Below, piece by piece: positions 28,292 through 37,770 of a DNA stretch of 64,000 bases. The DNA is from Undibacterium sp049340185. GTDB lineage: Bacteria > Pseudomonadota > Gammaproteobacteria > Burkholderiales > Burkholderiaceae_D. The stretch lies in contig NZ_JBMPPC010000009.1 of assembly GCF_049340185.1 (NCBI RefSeq), forward strand, positions 1 to 64,000, given 5' to 3'. The notes below the pieces were generated by a model. That model made no database searches and was not told where the DNA came from. It worked only from the letters and a program-made list of their open reading frames with translations. The stretch's first letter is position 1, and each line of letters begins with the position of its first letter. Position numbers and translations under genes: made by a program.

Positions 28292-28330
28292 TTGCATGAT
28301 TCCGCTTATCTTTATTGCGGAATCATGCAA
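28292..28330. terminator. Perfect 14-bp inverted repeat between convergent genes
   Basis: TTGCATGATTCCGC (28292-28305) and its exact complement GCGGAATCATGCAA (28317-28330) enclose an 11-base loop. It lies between the ends of xthA and the 5'-nucleotidase gene, so it probably ends transcription from both sides. No long U-run follows on either strand, so it is not a classical intrinsic terminator. Confidence 0.5.
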
Positions 28331-28396
28331 AGAAATGACATACTCCCCCTTATTATCTATTAATATCGGACGGAAATTTGTCAGTATCGGCAGTCA

Positions 28397-30106
28397 TTAT
28401 TTAACGGCATCACTGCGCATTACCCGGTCTTTTTTCACACCCGATAATTTGCTTCCCTGTTCCTGCACATAGACCTCGAGCGCCTCCAGATCGTGACCGA
28501 TGATCTGGCGCTGCTGGCCTTGTTTGAATATGGTGAAACCATCGCCACCGTCGGCCAGGAATTTATTCACAATCACTTTGTATGAACGCGCTAGCTGGAT
28601 AGGCTGACCGTGTACACGCAGATCCTGAATACGCTGAGAGATATCCGACGCCGGGTTCCAGTGATAGCTAAAACCGTTAGAAACAAAAAGCTTCTTAGGA
28701 TCGTCTGCATCACGCCCCGCCCATTGCTGCTGAAGTAAAGCGATGATCTGCTCGCCAGTCAAACTCATGCTGACCAACTCATTACCAAATGGCTGTACGG
28801 CATAGATATCGCCGAAGGTAACGTCGACTTCTTTGCTATCCGTCACCGAAGGTAAATCGCTGCGGATACCGCCTGCATTCATAAATGACACATCAGCCGG
28901 ACCAAAGCGTAAGCCGAACTGTAATTGTGCGTCTGAAATGACATTGCCCAGAGCGCTGTCAAATCCATGGGAACCACTTGAGCGAGTCAACGGTGCAGCC
29001 AGTTTCGTCACAACACGTTGACGTATTTCTGAGGTCAGCGTAGCGACCTTATCAACCAGTTGTTGTGCAATCGGATCCGCAACCAATGCTCCCTGATCGA
29101 CCAGATAATTGGTCGCATTGGCGGACACTACCTGATTGTTACTACGATTAATCGTGAGCTTAGTCTCAGTCAGATAAGCGCCATAGCTGCGCGCCTGCAC
29201 CACCAAACGGCCATCAATTTTGCAGGTATAGCCTTGATGCGAGTGCCCTGACACTACCATCGTGACAGCCTTATCCAATCGACGGGTGATATCAATAATC
29301 GGTCCTTTTAGGCCTTCGCACCGATAGCTAGGATCATTGGCTGCCCCTGCATAATTGGCACCCTCATGTATTAACACGACAATCACAGAGATGCCTTGCG
29401 CCTTAATCTCCGGAATGTAGCGATTAATCGCCGCAGCTTCTTCATCGAACTGCAAAGTCTTGATACCTTCGGCGGAGACAAGATTAGGCGTATCCGATGT
29501 CACCGCACCGATAAACGCGACTTTAATATCACCAACCTGACGGATGACATAGGGTTTCAACCACGGCTGCGCACTCGCTTTATCAATCACATTGGCCGCG
29601 ATATAGTCGAATTTAGCCCCCTTAAATCCTGGAAATTCACAGCCCTTGGCAGGGCAATCACCGTTGATCTTGCGCTGCAGATCCTGGCGCCCACCATCAA
29701 ATTCGTGATTACCAACCGACGTGACATCCAGTCCAATTTGATTCATGCCTTCAATCACAGGCTCGTCTTTGAGTATCGATGAGCCTATCGGTGACGCACC
29801 GATCAGGTCACCGGCGCCAACGAGTATGCTGGCCGGTGCTAACTTGCGACGCTCTTTTAAAATACTCGCAAGATAGGCATAACCGCCTGCAGGTTTAGTT
29901 GCGCCCTTGCCATTCGACGTTGCCCCTTCCGTCGGAGCCAGGTAAGGAACAGGCTTGTCCGATTGCAGATTGCCGTGAAAATCGTTAATACTGAAAATCG
30001 TGATTTCGGTGGTAAGGCTGGGACTAACCGTTGACTGCTTTGGCGCAGCGCAGGCCGTTACTAACAAGACGGTGAATATGGATGCGACAGATTTCGTGCT
30101 GAACAT
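28397..30106 (-). CDS. 5'-nucleotidase / 2',3'-cyclic phosphodiesterase family lipoprotein
   Basis: A 569-residue exported metallophosphatase with an N-terminal lipobox (LLVTAC, Cys19), so membrane-anchored. The metallophosphatase domain has NDFHGN, GNHEFDGG and GHSHQG. The C-terminal 5'-nucleotidase domain (about 365-545) has NAGGIRSDLP and the substrate-stacking region ending GGDGF. It hydrolyses extracellular nucleotides to nucleosides and phosphate. ATG 30106 has GGGAA seven bases upstream; an upstream TTG at 30118 falls inside that site. It follows the TonB receptor gene with a terminator between them, suggesting linked nucleotide scavenging. Confidence 0.9.
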   Translation of the reverse strand: MFSTKSVASIFTVLLVTACAAPKQSTVSPSLTTEITIFSINDFHGNLQSDKPVPYLAPTEGATSNGKGATKPAGGYAYLASILKERRKLAPASILVGAGDLIGASPIGSSILKDEPVIEGMNQIGLDVTSVGNHEFDGGRQDLQRKINGDCPAKGCEFPGFKGAKFDYIAANVIDKASAQPWLKPYVIRQVGDIKVAFIGAVTSDTPNLVSAEGIKTLQFDEEAAAINRYIPEIKAQGISVIVVLIHEGANYAGAANDPSYRCEGLKGPIIDITRRLDKAVTMVVSGHSHQGYTCKIDGRLVVQARSYGAYLTETKLTINRSNNQVVSANATNYLVDQGALVADPIAQQLVDKVATLTSEIRQRVVTKLAAPLTRSSGSHGFDSALGNVISDAQLQFGLRFGPADVSFMNAGGIRSDLPSVTDSKEVDVTFGDIYAVQPFGNELVSMSLTGEQIIALLQQQWAGRDADDPKKLFVSNGFSYHWNPASDISQRIQDLRVHGQPIQLARSYKVIVNKFLADGGDGFTIFKQGQQRQIIGHDLEALEVYVQEQGSKLSGVKKDRVMRSDAVK

Positions 30107-30115
30107 ATCGGTTCC

Positions 30116-30159
30116 CAAAAAAATAAAGCCTGCAATAACGCGGTGCGATATTGCAGGCT
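30116..30159 (-). terminator. Intrinsic terminator of the TonB receptor gene
   Basis: On the minus strand AGCCTGCAAT (30159-30150) pairs with ATTGCAGGCT (30136-30127) across a 13-base loop. TTTATTTTTTT follows, ending at about 30117. The U-run stops only a few bases before the ribosome-binding site of the 5'-nucleotidase gene, so that gene depends on read-through or on a promoter hidden in the hairpin. Confidence 0.85.
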
Positions 30160-30234
30160 AGTACAAATCAGATTGTTATGGCATTGAATTGAGTTAGTAA
30201 TTCAATGTCATCACGATCATTTTTCTCTGTCAGA

Positions 30235-32610
30235 TTAGAAATCTGTTGAGAACGTTACAGAAGCGTAACGAGGAGCACCTAAGTAATAGAATACCGACTT
30301 ACCAGCCGCTGTGCCGTATGCCAGAGCATTCGTTACGTTGAAGCTGGATGGATTACGGTACTCTTCATTCAAGAGATTACTGACACTTAAACGAATGGTT
30401 GGCTTCTTCAGATATGTCGTATTTGGGAATTGATAACCGGCATCAAAACCAACGACTGTATATGCAGGAACCAATTCATCATTGGTCATCGTTGCCCACT
30501 GTTTACCAGTGTATTTAGCTTTCAAACGTGTGTACCAGGCACCTGTTTCATATTGCGCGCTCAGTCCCGCCTTCCAAGTTGGTGTCAATGTCATTTCTTT
30601 ACCAGCTGTTGGCAAAGTTGCTGTTTTGCTGACGATCAGATTGTCTTGAATTTCGCTCTTAGCGTAACCCAAAGAGCTGTAGAAAGACCAGCCGTTGACT
30701 GGCGTATTACCCAATTCAACTTCAAAACCGCGAGTTTTAACTTTACCTACGCTAGTCAAACTGCTCAGATTCGTTACCGGATCATAAGCAGTGGCCTGAC
30801 GGTCACGGAAATCAACAGAGTACACCGTGAACTGACCTGTCAGTTTTTCGCTTTGTAAGCGATATCCCAGATCCAGGTTATACGAAGTTTCTGCTTTCAC
30901 ATCGACGGGCATCGTTGCAACGCCATTTGTTACGACAACGTTACCTGTTGTGGCGTACACAAAGTTTGGTGGTACTTTCATGTTCTTAGCTAAGCTTGCG
31001 AACACGGAGTTGTTGTAATCGATCTGGTAACGAGCACCTAACTGAGGCAATACTTCAGAGTAGGTTTTCTTGATGTTGTAGCTGACTGCAGAGCCTTCAT
31101 TTGCATAGTTAGTAAAATCACGCTTCATTGTAGGTGCACGCAAACCGATATTAATACTCAGTTTATCGTCCATCATACTGATTGTGTCCTGTGCAAAGAA
31201 CTGGTAAGCAGTGCTGATTGTTTTCCAATCGCGGCTTTGGAACGGCGAACCATCAGGGCGCAAAATACGGCCTTCACGCAACCAGACGTCGTTTGAATTG
31301 CCGTTTGCATCAACAGCTACCATAGGTCCAAATTGCTCATGCACAGCGCGCTCAGCCCAAAAACCAGCCAAAATCTGATGATTGCCGAAAGTGTGTGTCA
31401 ATGATGCAGTAATACCAGGACGATTCGTACGCGTGACGCTACTGTTAGCAACAATTACCTTATCCAAAGTATCGCCGTCACCGTTCAAGTCAACAGCACC
31501 AGTTAATTTTCCAGTTGACTGGTTGAGGAAAGCAGCTTCCGTTTGCAGACGTTGCTGCACACCGCCAGTACCAAATCCGTACCAGAAGTATGGAGTAACT
31601 TTCAAATCAGTATCTTCACCTAAACGGAATTTACCAACAGCGGATGCAATCACGTTCTGGAACGGATTTTTTGTCAGCTGATAATAAGTGTCAGCATTGG
31701 CTTGTGTAGGATCATTACCAGCTTTACCTGGTGTTGGCGCTACGTGACCGATAAACTGAGTAGAGTAATCGTAGTAGTAACCATTTTTAGCCAGATCAGC
31801 CAGGTTAAAAGTGCTGATATTTTGGTTGATCGCTTTGTTGTACAGTATCGTACCGTTGATCGAATTAAAACGATCGAAATCAACACGGAATCCCATATCG
31901 ACGTGATCACGGTTAGCACCACCTGCACCTTTCCACTTATCCGCTTGCGCATGAGAAACGGAAATGAAGAAACGTGAGCGCTCATCCAGCATACCTGTGT
32001 CATAACGTACGTAGGTTTTAGACAAATTCAAACCACCGACCGTTTGCATCAGGCGGATATTTTTTGTCTTCGAAGGATCGCAAGTAGTGATACCGAAGTT
32101 ACCGCCAGTCGCACCGATCTGCGGAGAGTCAACGTCTGTTGAACCTTGTGTTACGAACTGGGTACAAGTATTTTCCTGATCCACGAATTCTTGCGGGAAC
32201 ACAGAGAAGCTACCGGAGTCATTGACCGGCACGCCGTTAATCGTTGCACCGATCTGATCGCTGTTAAAGCCGCGCAATGTCAAGCCGCCACCGAACAAGC
32301 CTGTTGCATCGTAGTTGTAGCTATTCACTGCTGGCATCAGTTCCAGAGCTTCGTACGCATTGCCGGTCGGACGCTGTTTTGCCAACTCTTCTGCTGTGAT
32401 CGTGCTGCGTGCTTTTGGCGCGATTTCTTGCACCATCAAACCCATACCGACTTTCTTACCGGTGATGGTCACACGGTTAGGATCAGTTGGTTCGTTAGTT
32501 TCTGCTGGCGGCGTTGTTTGCGCATAGGCACTCAGACACACCAGTTGACAAGCGACAGCTACCATCGACAAACGCGACGGAAATGCTGATGTATTTCTTG
32601 ATTGCTTCAT
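30235..32610 (-). CDS. TonB-dependent outer-membrane receptor
   Basis: A 791-residue outer-membrane transporter. It has a signal peptide (about 1-30, ending SAYAQ), a plug domain (about 60-210, with ELMPAVNSYNY and LRGFNSDQIGATINGVPV), and a 22-strand-type barrel ending in the Phe-terminated FSTDF assembly signal. A DLNGDGDTLD loop looks like a calcium-binding site. AGGAG lies 6 bases before the ATG. The ligand is unknown; a nucleotidase downstream and PurR/LacI-like boxes upstream suggest a nucleoside- or sugar-related substrate rather than a siderophore. Confidence 0.92.
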   Translation of the reverse strand: MKQSRNTSAFPSRLSMVAVACQLVCLSAYAQTTPPAETNEPTDPNRVTITGKKVGMGLMVQEIAPKARSTITAEELAKQRPTGNAYEALELMPAVNSYNYDATGLFGGGLTLRGFNSDQIGATINGVPVNDSGSFSVFPQEFVDQENTCTQFVTQGSTDVDSPQIGATGGNFGITTCDPSKTKNIRLMQTVGGLNLSKTYVRYDTGMLDERSRFFISVSHAQADKWKGAGGANRDHVDMGFRVDFDRFNSINGTILYNKAINQNISTFNLADLAKNGYYYDYSTQFIGHVAPTPGKAGNDPTQANADTYYQLTKNPFQNVIASAVGKFRLGEDTDLKVTPYFWYGFGTGGVQQRLQTEAAFLNQSTGKLTGAVDLNGDGDTLDKVIVANSSVTRTNRPGITASLTHTFGNHQILAGFWAERAVHEQFGPMVAVDANGNSNDVWLREGRILRPDGSPFQSRDWKTISTAYQFFAQDTISMMDDKLSINIGLRAPTMKRDFTNYANEGSAVSYNIKKTYSEVLPQLGARYQIDYNNSVFASLAKNMKVPPNFVYATTGNVVVTNGVATMPVDVKAETSYNLDLGYRLQSEKLTGQFTVYSVDFRDRQATAYDPVTNLSSLTSVGKVKTRGFEVELGNTPVNGWSFYSSLGYAKSEIQDNLIVSKTATLPTAGKEMTLTPTWKAGLSAQYETGAWYTRLKAKYTGKQWATMTNDELVPAYTVVGFDAGYQFPNTTYLKKPTIRLSVSNLLNEEYRNPSSFNVTNALAYGTAAGKSVFYYLGAPRYASVTFSTDF

Positions 32611-33283
32611 TTACTACTCCTGGATCAAGGGTTTTTAGAATTCATTACAAAACGATAAATCAGGGACCAATTTCTTCACTGCTTGAAATATTGCTGATCG
32701 ACTTCAGTCAAAACAAAAACATGTTGCAAATAAATTTGAAAATTACTTCCAATCCTTAGGCTGAGCGTTGTAGTACCACAACATCTCCCTTTTTTAGGGC
32801 ATTTAACATGCTAAAAAAATAAGCCTATTATCAGGATTGCGCAAACGATTGCCTGTAGTCAAAAAGAAAAAAACTGAAGACCGCGCAAACGATTGCTATA
32901 TTTTTTAAAAAAAACGGGAAAATCTATTTTCACAGTTACCGCACCATTTTTTAGAGTGCAATATGTCTCGTGAAGACTGAAATACCTTCTTTAAAGCAAA
33001 AAAGCAGGAAGCATGCCATTCGCAAATACCGTTCTTTTCTCACTACATGCTTTAGAAAAAACAGCGGATTTTTTGCAATTTTTAGCCGATATATCTATGT
33101 CAAAGTAAAGTCTAACAACAAATTTTTACAAAAGCAAAGTCTGCCAGCCAATTATGAAGGCTTCGTGACATGAAGAAAAAACTCGCAGAAAAAGGTCACA
33201 AATGAGACAAACCTGCACAATTTGCACCATTACCGTGCAGATTTGAGTCAAGCAGTGGTAGAGATAGGAGTGGCAAGCACCGT
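32611..33283. other. Long AT-rich upstream region of the TonB receptor gene
   Basis: About 670 bases, markedly AT-rich, without a credible gene. It carries the paired operator-like boxes at 32839-32896. A CTGCAC / GTGCAG inverted repeat (33213-33240) near the M48 protease end might be that gene's terminator but lacks a U-run. Confidence 0.55.
32839..32896. promoter_or_regulatory. Two identical PurR/LacI-type operator boxes
   Basis: GCGCAAACGATTGC occurs twice, at 32839-32852 and 32883-32896, 44 bases apart (about four helical turns). The core GCAA-N4-TTGC with a central CG resembles LacI-family operators, notably the PurR box GCAAACGTTTGC. The pair lies 229-286 bases upstream of the TonB receptor start. 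No LacI-family gene is in the window. Confidence 0.6.
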
Positions 33284-34165
33284 TCAATCGATCGCAGCGA
33301 TCTGTTTGACATTACTGCGGTAGGGAGCAATGGTGCCAGAGTTGAGGCCCTTAGCGTGTGCATACAGAGGCATGACTTCGGGTAAGTGACGACGAATTTC
33401 CTCTATCCGGTCTTTGCCGGCAGGATGTGTAGAGAGCCATTGCGGTGGTGCGCTTTTATTCACGATGGACATCTTTTGCCATAATGCAATGCCAGCACGC
33501 GGATCGTAACCAGCACGTGCCGCAATGTCGAGACCAACAACGTCCGCCTCTGTTTCGTCATCACGTGAAAATTTCAGCATACCCAAATTAGCGGCACCGC
33601 CGGCGACTGAGCCGGCGAGATTCGGGTCATAGCCTTTAGCACCGGCAATAATTTCTGCAAGCTTGACACCAAAATTAGCAACTCTGGCCTTACCTGCACG
33701 CTCAGCACCGTGTTCACGCAAGGCATGCGCAATCTCATGCCCCATGACGATCGCCACTTCATCATCCGTTAATTTGAGCGTATCAAGAATGCCCGTATAA
33801 AAAGCAATCTTGCCACCGGGCATGCAATAGGCATTAATTTGTTTTGATGCGATCAGGTTAACTTCCCATTTCCATTCTGGCGCCTTAGGATTCCAGCGCA
33901 TGGCAAAGGGCTTTAATTTTTCTGCAATCGCACGCAGCCGTATTACTTGCGGGTGATTATCTGGCCCTAAGGCATGCTGCCCCTGAGCCTGCTGCAGGGT
34001 CTGCTGGTACTGCATCGCCGCCTGTGATTCCAGACCGCCGCCCAATTTACGAAAAATCGACATCTCGCCGACTTTCACACCGTCTTGCGGCTCAGGTGAT
34101 TGAGCATACGCAGATAAACCCGCCATCTGAGCGAGCATCAGTACTGAACAAAAGATCCGTTTCAT
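33284..34165 (-). CDS. M48-family periplasmic metalloprotease
   Basis: A 293-residue zinc protease with a signal peptide (ending SAYAQ). The zinc site HEIAH is followed by DETEAD, which supplies the third ligand. Relatives (BepA/LoiP type) act in outer-membrane protein quality control. ATG 34165 has AGGA 5 bases upstream; a longer start at 34198 is unlikely. C-terminal TPRs as in BepA are absent, so it is the short LoiP/YcaL-like form. Confidence 0.9.
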   Translation of the reverse strand: MKRIFCSVLMLAQMAGLSAYAQSPEPQDGVKVGEMSIFRKLGGGLESQAAMQYQQTLQQAQGQHALGPDNHPQVIRLRAIAEKLKPFAMRWNPKAPEWKWEVNLIASKQINAYCMPGGKIAFYTGILDTLKLTDDEVAIVMGHEIAHALREHGAERAGKARVANFGVKLAEIIAGAKGYDPNLAGSVAGGAANLGMLKFSRDDETEADVVGLDIAARAGYDPRAGIALWQKMSIVNKSAPPQWLSTHPAGKDRIEEIRRHLPEVMPLYAHAKGLNSGTIAPYRSNVKQIAAID

Positions 34166-34240
34166 TATTCCTACCTCTGACACATTTGACGACGACATAA
34201 TAACGAACTAAAGAATATCAAGATGTCACAAATCGAAAAA

Positions 34241-35548
34241 TCAGATGCGGTCACCAGCCAACGCAGGCGACACTTTTTTTTCGTTCCAAGGCGCGACTTT
34301 AAACAGTAACAGTAATCCAGGAATCGCCAGCAAAAAACACAAGAGAAAGAATTGGAACCACCCTGTCTGCGCGACGATATAACCAATCAGCGACGTGGTA
34401 AAGGTACGCGGTACTGCGGCCAGGCTCGTGAACAAAGCAAACTGCGTTGCGGTATAGCGAGGATCCGTCGTACGGGCAATGAATGCGACAAAGGCTGAAG
34501 TACCAAGCCCCACGCCAAACGCTTCAAACGCCAGGGTCAGTCCGAGTAAAAGCATGTTCGGACCAGTATGTGCCAGCAAAGCAAAACCGAGAATGCTAAA
34601 CGCCTGCACCACGCCAAATATCCACAAGGCACGGTTAATCCCAAGCTTGATCATCCAGATACCGCCGACAATGCCACCGGCAATGCTACCCCAGAATAAT
34701 GTGACCTTGGCAATCGCACCGATCTGCGTCAACTGAAAACCGAGATCAATAAAAAATTTGGTCGCCAGAGTCGCGGCCATACTGTCGCCGAGGCGATACA
34801 GGAAAATAAAGCTCAATATCCAGACCGCATTGGCCCAACCATCACGTGTGACGAATTCACGGAACGGCAAGATAACCGCATCCTCAATGGTCTTCGGAGG
34901 ATCGCCATAGACTTGCGGCTCCTTGACCAGCAATGTGCACATCAATCCGGGCAACATGAAAGCTGCGGTGATCCAGAACACCCACTGCCAGCTGATTAAG
35001 TCAGCCAGAATCAACGACAAAGCACCCGGTACCAGTCCGGCAACTTTATACGCATTCACCTTGACCGCAGCGCCCAGACCTTGCTCATTGTCGTCCAGAA
35101 TCTCGCGACCAAATGCGTCGATCACAATATCCTGACTCGCGGAGAGGAACGCCACCAGAGTCGCCAAAGCGGCAATGACGGGCAACTGCGTCACCGGGTC
35201 CAGCCAGCCCAGACTACCTATAGCGAAGAACAAGGCGACTTGTGTCAGCATCATCCATCCGCGTCGACGGCCCAGACTGCCAAAACTGAAGCGATCCATC
35301 AAAGGTGACCAGATAAATTTCCAGGGATAAGGAAACATCACCAAGGTAAATAATCCAATCGCCTTCACATCCAGACCTGACTTGGATAACCAGGCCTGTA
35401 CCAGATTGATCAAAATAAATAAGGGCAATCCCGAGCTAAATCCTAAAAAAACCAGGATCAGCATGCGCCGGTTCAGGTATTGTTGCCAGCCGCCGGATTC
35501 CGTTTTATCTGACGAGACTTTGCTCAGACCGTTGTACTTATTATTCAT
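34241..35548 (-). CDS. ampG: AmpG-like muropeptide permease (MFS)
   Basis: A 435-residue major-facilitator protein with about 12 transmembrane helices. The N-terminus contains LGFSSGLPLFIL and PYPWKFIWSPLMDRF, characteristic of AmpG, which imports anhydromuropeptides for cell-wall recycling. A short cytoplasmic N-terminus precedes the first helix. It lies 75 bases upstream of the M48 protease gene on the same strand. Confidence 0.9.
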   Translation of the reverse strand: MNNKYNGLSKVSSDKTESGGWQQYLNRRMLILVFLGFSSGLPLFILINLVQAWLSKSGLDVKAIGLFTLVMFPYPWKFIWSPLMDRFSFGSLGRRRGWMMLTQVALFFAIGSLGWLDPVTQLPVIAALATLVAFLSASQDIVIDAFGREILDDNEQGLGAAVKVNAYKVAGLVPGALSLILADLISWQWVFWITAAFMLPGLMCTLLVKEPQVYGDPPKTIEDAVILPFREFVTRDGWANAVWILSFIFLYRLGDSMAATLATKFFIDLGFQLTQIGAIAKVTLFWGSIAGGIVGGIWMIKLGINRALWIFGVVQAFSILGFALLAHTGPNMLLLGLTLAFEAFGVGLGTSAFVAFIARTTDPRYTATQFALFTSLAAVPRTFTTSLIGYIVAQTGWFQFFLLCFLLAIPGLLLLFKVAPWNEKKVSPALAGDRI

Positions 35549-35689
35549 GCAGATTTTTCTAAGTTAAGAATGCCAGCCGGTCACACTGCCGGGCTACACA
35601 AGATATCAGTTGTAATTAGTAGTAGTTAGTCGTAACTGGACAGGCTGAATAATATGGTACAAATCCAGCGTGACTGACTACTGGCAATG

Positions 35690-36292
35690 CTATTTTTTCC
35701 GCAAACGAAATACGGCAAGGCTACCGCGTAAATTCGGTAAAAATGTCACTGGCCGACCTTCATGCAACGCGACACATTCCAATACCTCCAGACCTACTTC
35801 AGTCGCCAGATCGGCGAAATCGTAAATCGTCGCGCAGCGCAAGTTTGGCGTGTCATACCATTCATACGGCAAAGATTTAGATACTGGCATTTTGCCGCGC
35901 AACAGGGCTGTGCGATGCGGCCAATAACCAAAATTCGGAAACGAGACAATCGCCTCCTGGCCTACTCTGGCAATATCGCGCAGCAAGGGCTCGACATGCT
36001 TCATCATCTGTAGCGAAGACAAACAAAGCACTGTATCAAAACCATTATCCTGAAACATGCTGAGACCATTTTCCATATCCTGCTGAATCACGTTGACACG
36101 ACGCTGAGTGCAGGCGAGGACTTTGTCATCTGCGATTTCTATGCCGTAGGCCGCACACTGTTTATCACTTTGCAGATAATCCAGCATCACACCATCACCA
36201 CAGCCTACGTCGAGAATACGCGCCTTTGGCTTGATCCAGTGCGCGATAAAAGCCAGATCAGGACGCAGTTCACTGAGTTCAGAAAAATTCAT
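35690..36292 (-). CDS. metW: Methionine biosynthesis protein MetW
   Basis: A 200-residue class I methyltransferase-fold protein with the SAM motif ILDVGCGDG and SFPNFGYWPHR. It works with MetX in homoserine acylation in many proteobacteria. It overlaps metX by 4 bases (ATGA), giving the conserved metX-metW pair. Confidence 0.95.
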   Translation of the reverse strand: MNFSELSELRPDLAFIAHWIKPKARILDVGCGDGVMLDYLQSDKQCAAYGIEIADDKVLACTQRRVNVIQQDMENGLSMFQDNGFDTVLCLSSLQMMKHVEPLLRDIARVGQEAIVSFPNFGYWPHRTALLRGKMPVSKSLPYEWYDTPNLRCATIYDFADLATEVGLEVLECVALHEGRPVTFLPNLRGSLAVFRLRKK

Positions 36293-37452
36293 GACAGCTC
36301 CTGCGCGATATTGTTGAAATAGGCAGCGACCAGATTCAGATAGCGCGCGTCATCGAGCAGGAATGCATCATGTCCATGCGGCGCATCGATTTCTGCATAG
36401 CTGACCGTACTCTGGTTGCTGACCAGCGCCTGCACGATGTCGCGGCTGCATTGCGGAGAAAAGCGCCAATCTGTCGTGAACGACGCGAGCAAAAATTTTG
36501 CCTTTGTTCCCGCAAGTGCTTTACTTAAATCACCACCGAATTGTCTGGCAGGATCAAAATAGTCGAGTGCCTTGGTGATCAGTAGATACGTATTTGCATC
36601 AAAATAATCTGAAAATTTATCGCCCTGATAACGCAGATACGATTCGATTTCAAAATCGACGCCAAAGCCAAATTGATATTCGCCTGACTTCAAATCACGT
36701 CCAAATTTTTCCGCCATATCGTCGTTAGACAGGTAGGTGATGTGCCCGATCATGCGCGCCACCCGCAAGCCTCTCCGTGGTACTACACCATGCGCATAAA
36801 AATCGCCGCCATGAAAATCTGGATCCGTGAGGATTGCCTGCCGCGCGACATCGTTGAACGCAATATTTTGCGCTGACAATTTGGAGGTCGACGCAATCAC
36901 GACACAGTGGCGTAAGCGGTCCGGGAACAACATACTCCATGCCAGTGCCTGCATGCCCCCTAGCGAACCGCCCATAACCGCTGCAAATTGCTGAATGCCA
37001 AGCCGGTCTGCTACCAATGCCTGTGCTTTTACCCAATCTTCCACCGTCACAACGGGGAAATCTGCGCCATAAGGTTTCCCTGTACTGGGGTTCGAATGCA
37101 TCGGTCCGGTCGAACCGAAACAAGAGCCTAAATTATTGATACCGATGACAAAAAACCGGTTGGTATCCACCGGTTTTCCCGGGCCAATCATGTTGTCCCA
37201 CCAGCCCACATTCTTTGGCTGATCGGCATACACACCAGCCACGTGATGCGAGGCATTCAATGCATGACAAATCAATACGGCATTCGATTTATCCGCATTT
37301 AACGTGCCATAGGTTTCCACCATCAGGGTGTAATCGGTTATCGTCGCACCGCTTTGCAAAGTCAGTGCATCGGCAAAATGAAGCGCCTGCGGCTCCACGA
37401 TACCGACGCTGCTCGCAGCGCGATGATCGGTTATTGACGAACTAGTAGTCAT
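36289..37452 (-). CDS. metX: Homoserine O-acyltransferase MetX
   Basis: A 387-residue alpha/beta-hydrolase enzyme that acylates homoserine in methionine synthesis. The nucleophile Ser is in MGGSLGGMQALAW, with Asp and His near the C-terminus (APHGHDAFL). Acetyl- versus succinyl-CoA specificity cannot be told from inspection. An AGGAAG site lies 4 bases before the ATG. The leader has a long stem-loop (37504-37560). Confidence 0.95.
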   Translation of the reverse strand: MTTSSSITDHRAASSVGIVEPQALHFADALTLQSGATITDYTLMVETYGTLNADKSNAVLICHALNASHHVAGVYADQPKNVGWWDNMIGPGKPVDTNRFFVIGINNLGSCFGSTGPMHSNPSTGKPYGADFPVVTVEDWVKAQALVADRLGIQQFAAVMGGSLGGMQALAWSMLFPDRLRHCVVIASTSKLSAQNIAFNDVARQAILTDPDFHGGDFYAHGVVPRRGLRVARMIGHITYLSNDDMAEKFGRDLKSGEYQFGFGVDFEIESYLRYQGDKFSDYFDANTYLLITKALDYFDPARQFGGDLSKALAGTKAKFLLASFTTDWRFSPQCSRDIVQALVSNQSTVSYAEIDAPHGHDAFLLDDARYLNLVAAYFNNIAQELS

Positions 37453-37770
37453 GCGTCTTCCTAGAGATCTGATCTCGGTTACTGATTTACTGTAATACAG
37501 GAAGGCTAAAAGGGGGGCTGAATGAGAGAGGTACTGCGTGCATTCAAGCTCGCTTTAGCCGTATTTATTGTTCTGAAATAATGTCAGAACTGCGCCCGCA
37601 AGCTGATTTCAAATCGGCGCAACATAAGAAGGATAGCGAAGTCTGAGCCGGGCGTCAAACCTGACCAGCCAAGGCCGGATAAGCACCGCCCCTCATCAGA
37701 TTCAATCTGATTCAGCGAAATTCCACCAAATTCATTGGGATTTCTTGAATCGAGTGTCGTCTGCTCAGCA
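37453..37770. other. Leader/intergenic region between ptsI and metX
   Basis: About 320 bases without a gene. It includes the stem-loop at 37504-37560 and a small hairpin (ATCAGATT / AATCTGAT, about 37695-37711) that may end ptsI transcription, though without a U-run. I could not match any known SAM-responsive riboswitch. Confidence 0.5.
37504..37560 (-). other. Structured 5' leader of metX
   Basis: On the minus strand the arms GGCTAAAGCGAGCTTGAATG (37560-37541) and a near-complement (37525-37504) enclose a 15-base loop. GGCTAAA/TTTAGCC and GAATG/CATTC pair perfectly, with a small C/A-rich mismatch between. The structure ends 51 bases before the metX ATG. A regulatory leader is possible; the class is unknown. 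Confidence 0.45.

Noticed and set aside
32970..33173. 67-codon plus-strand ORF in the AT-rich region
   Set aside because: Lys/Phe/Ser-rich translation of AT-rich DNA, no ribosome site, no recognisable pattern.
37453..37770. Known SAM or SAH riboswitch before metX
   Set aside because: I could not fit the conserved cores of the classes I know; only a generic stem-loop is supported.
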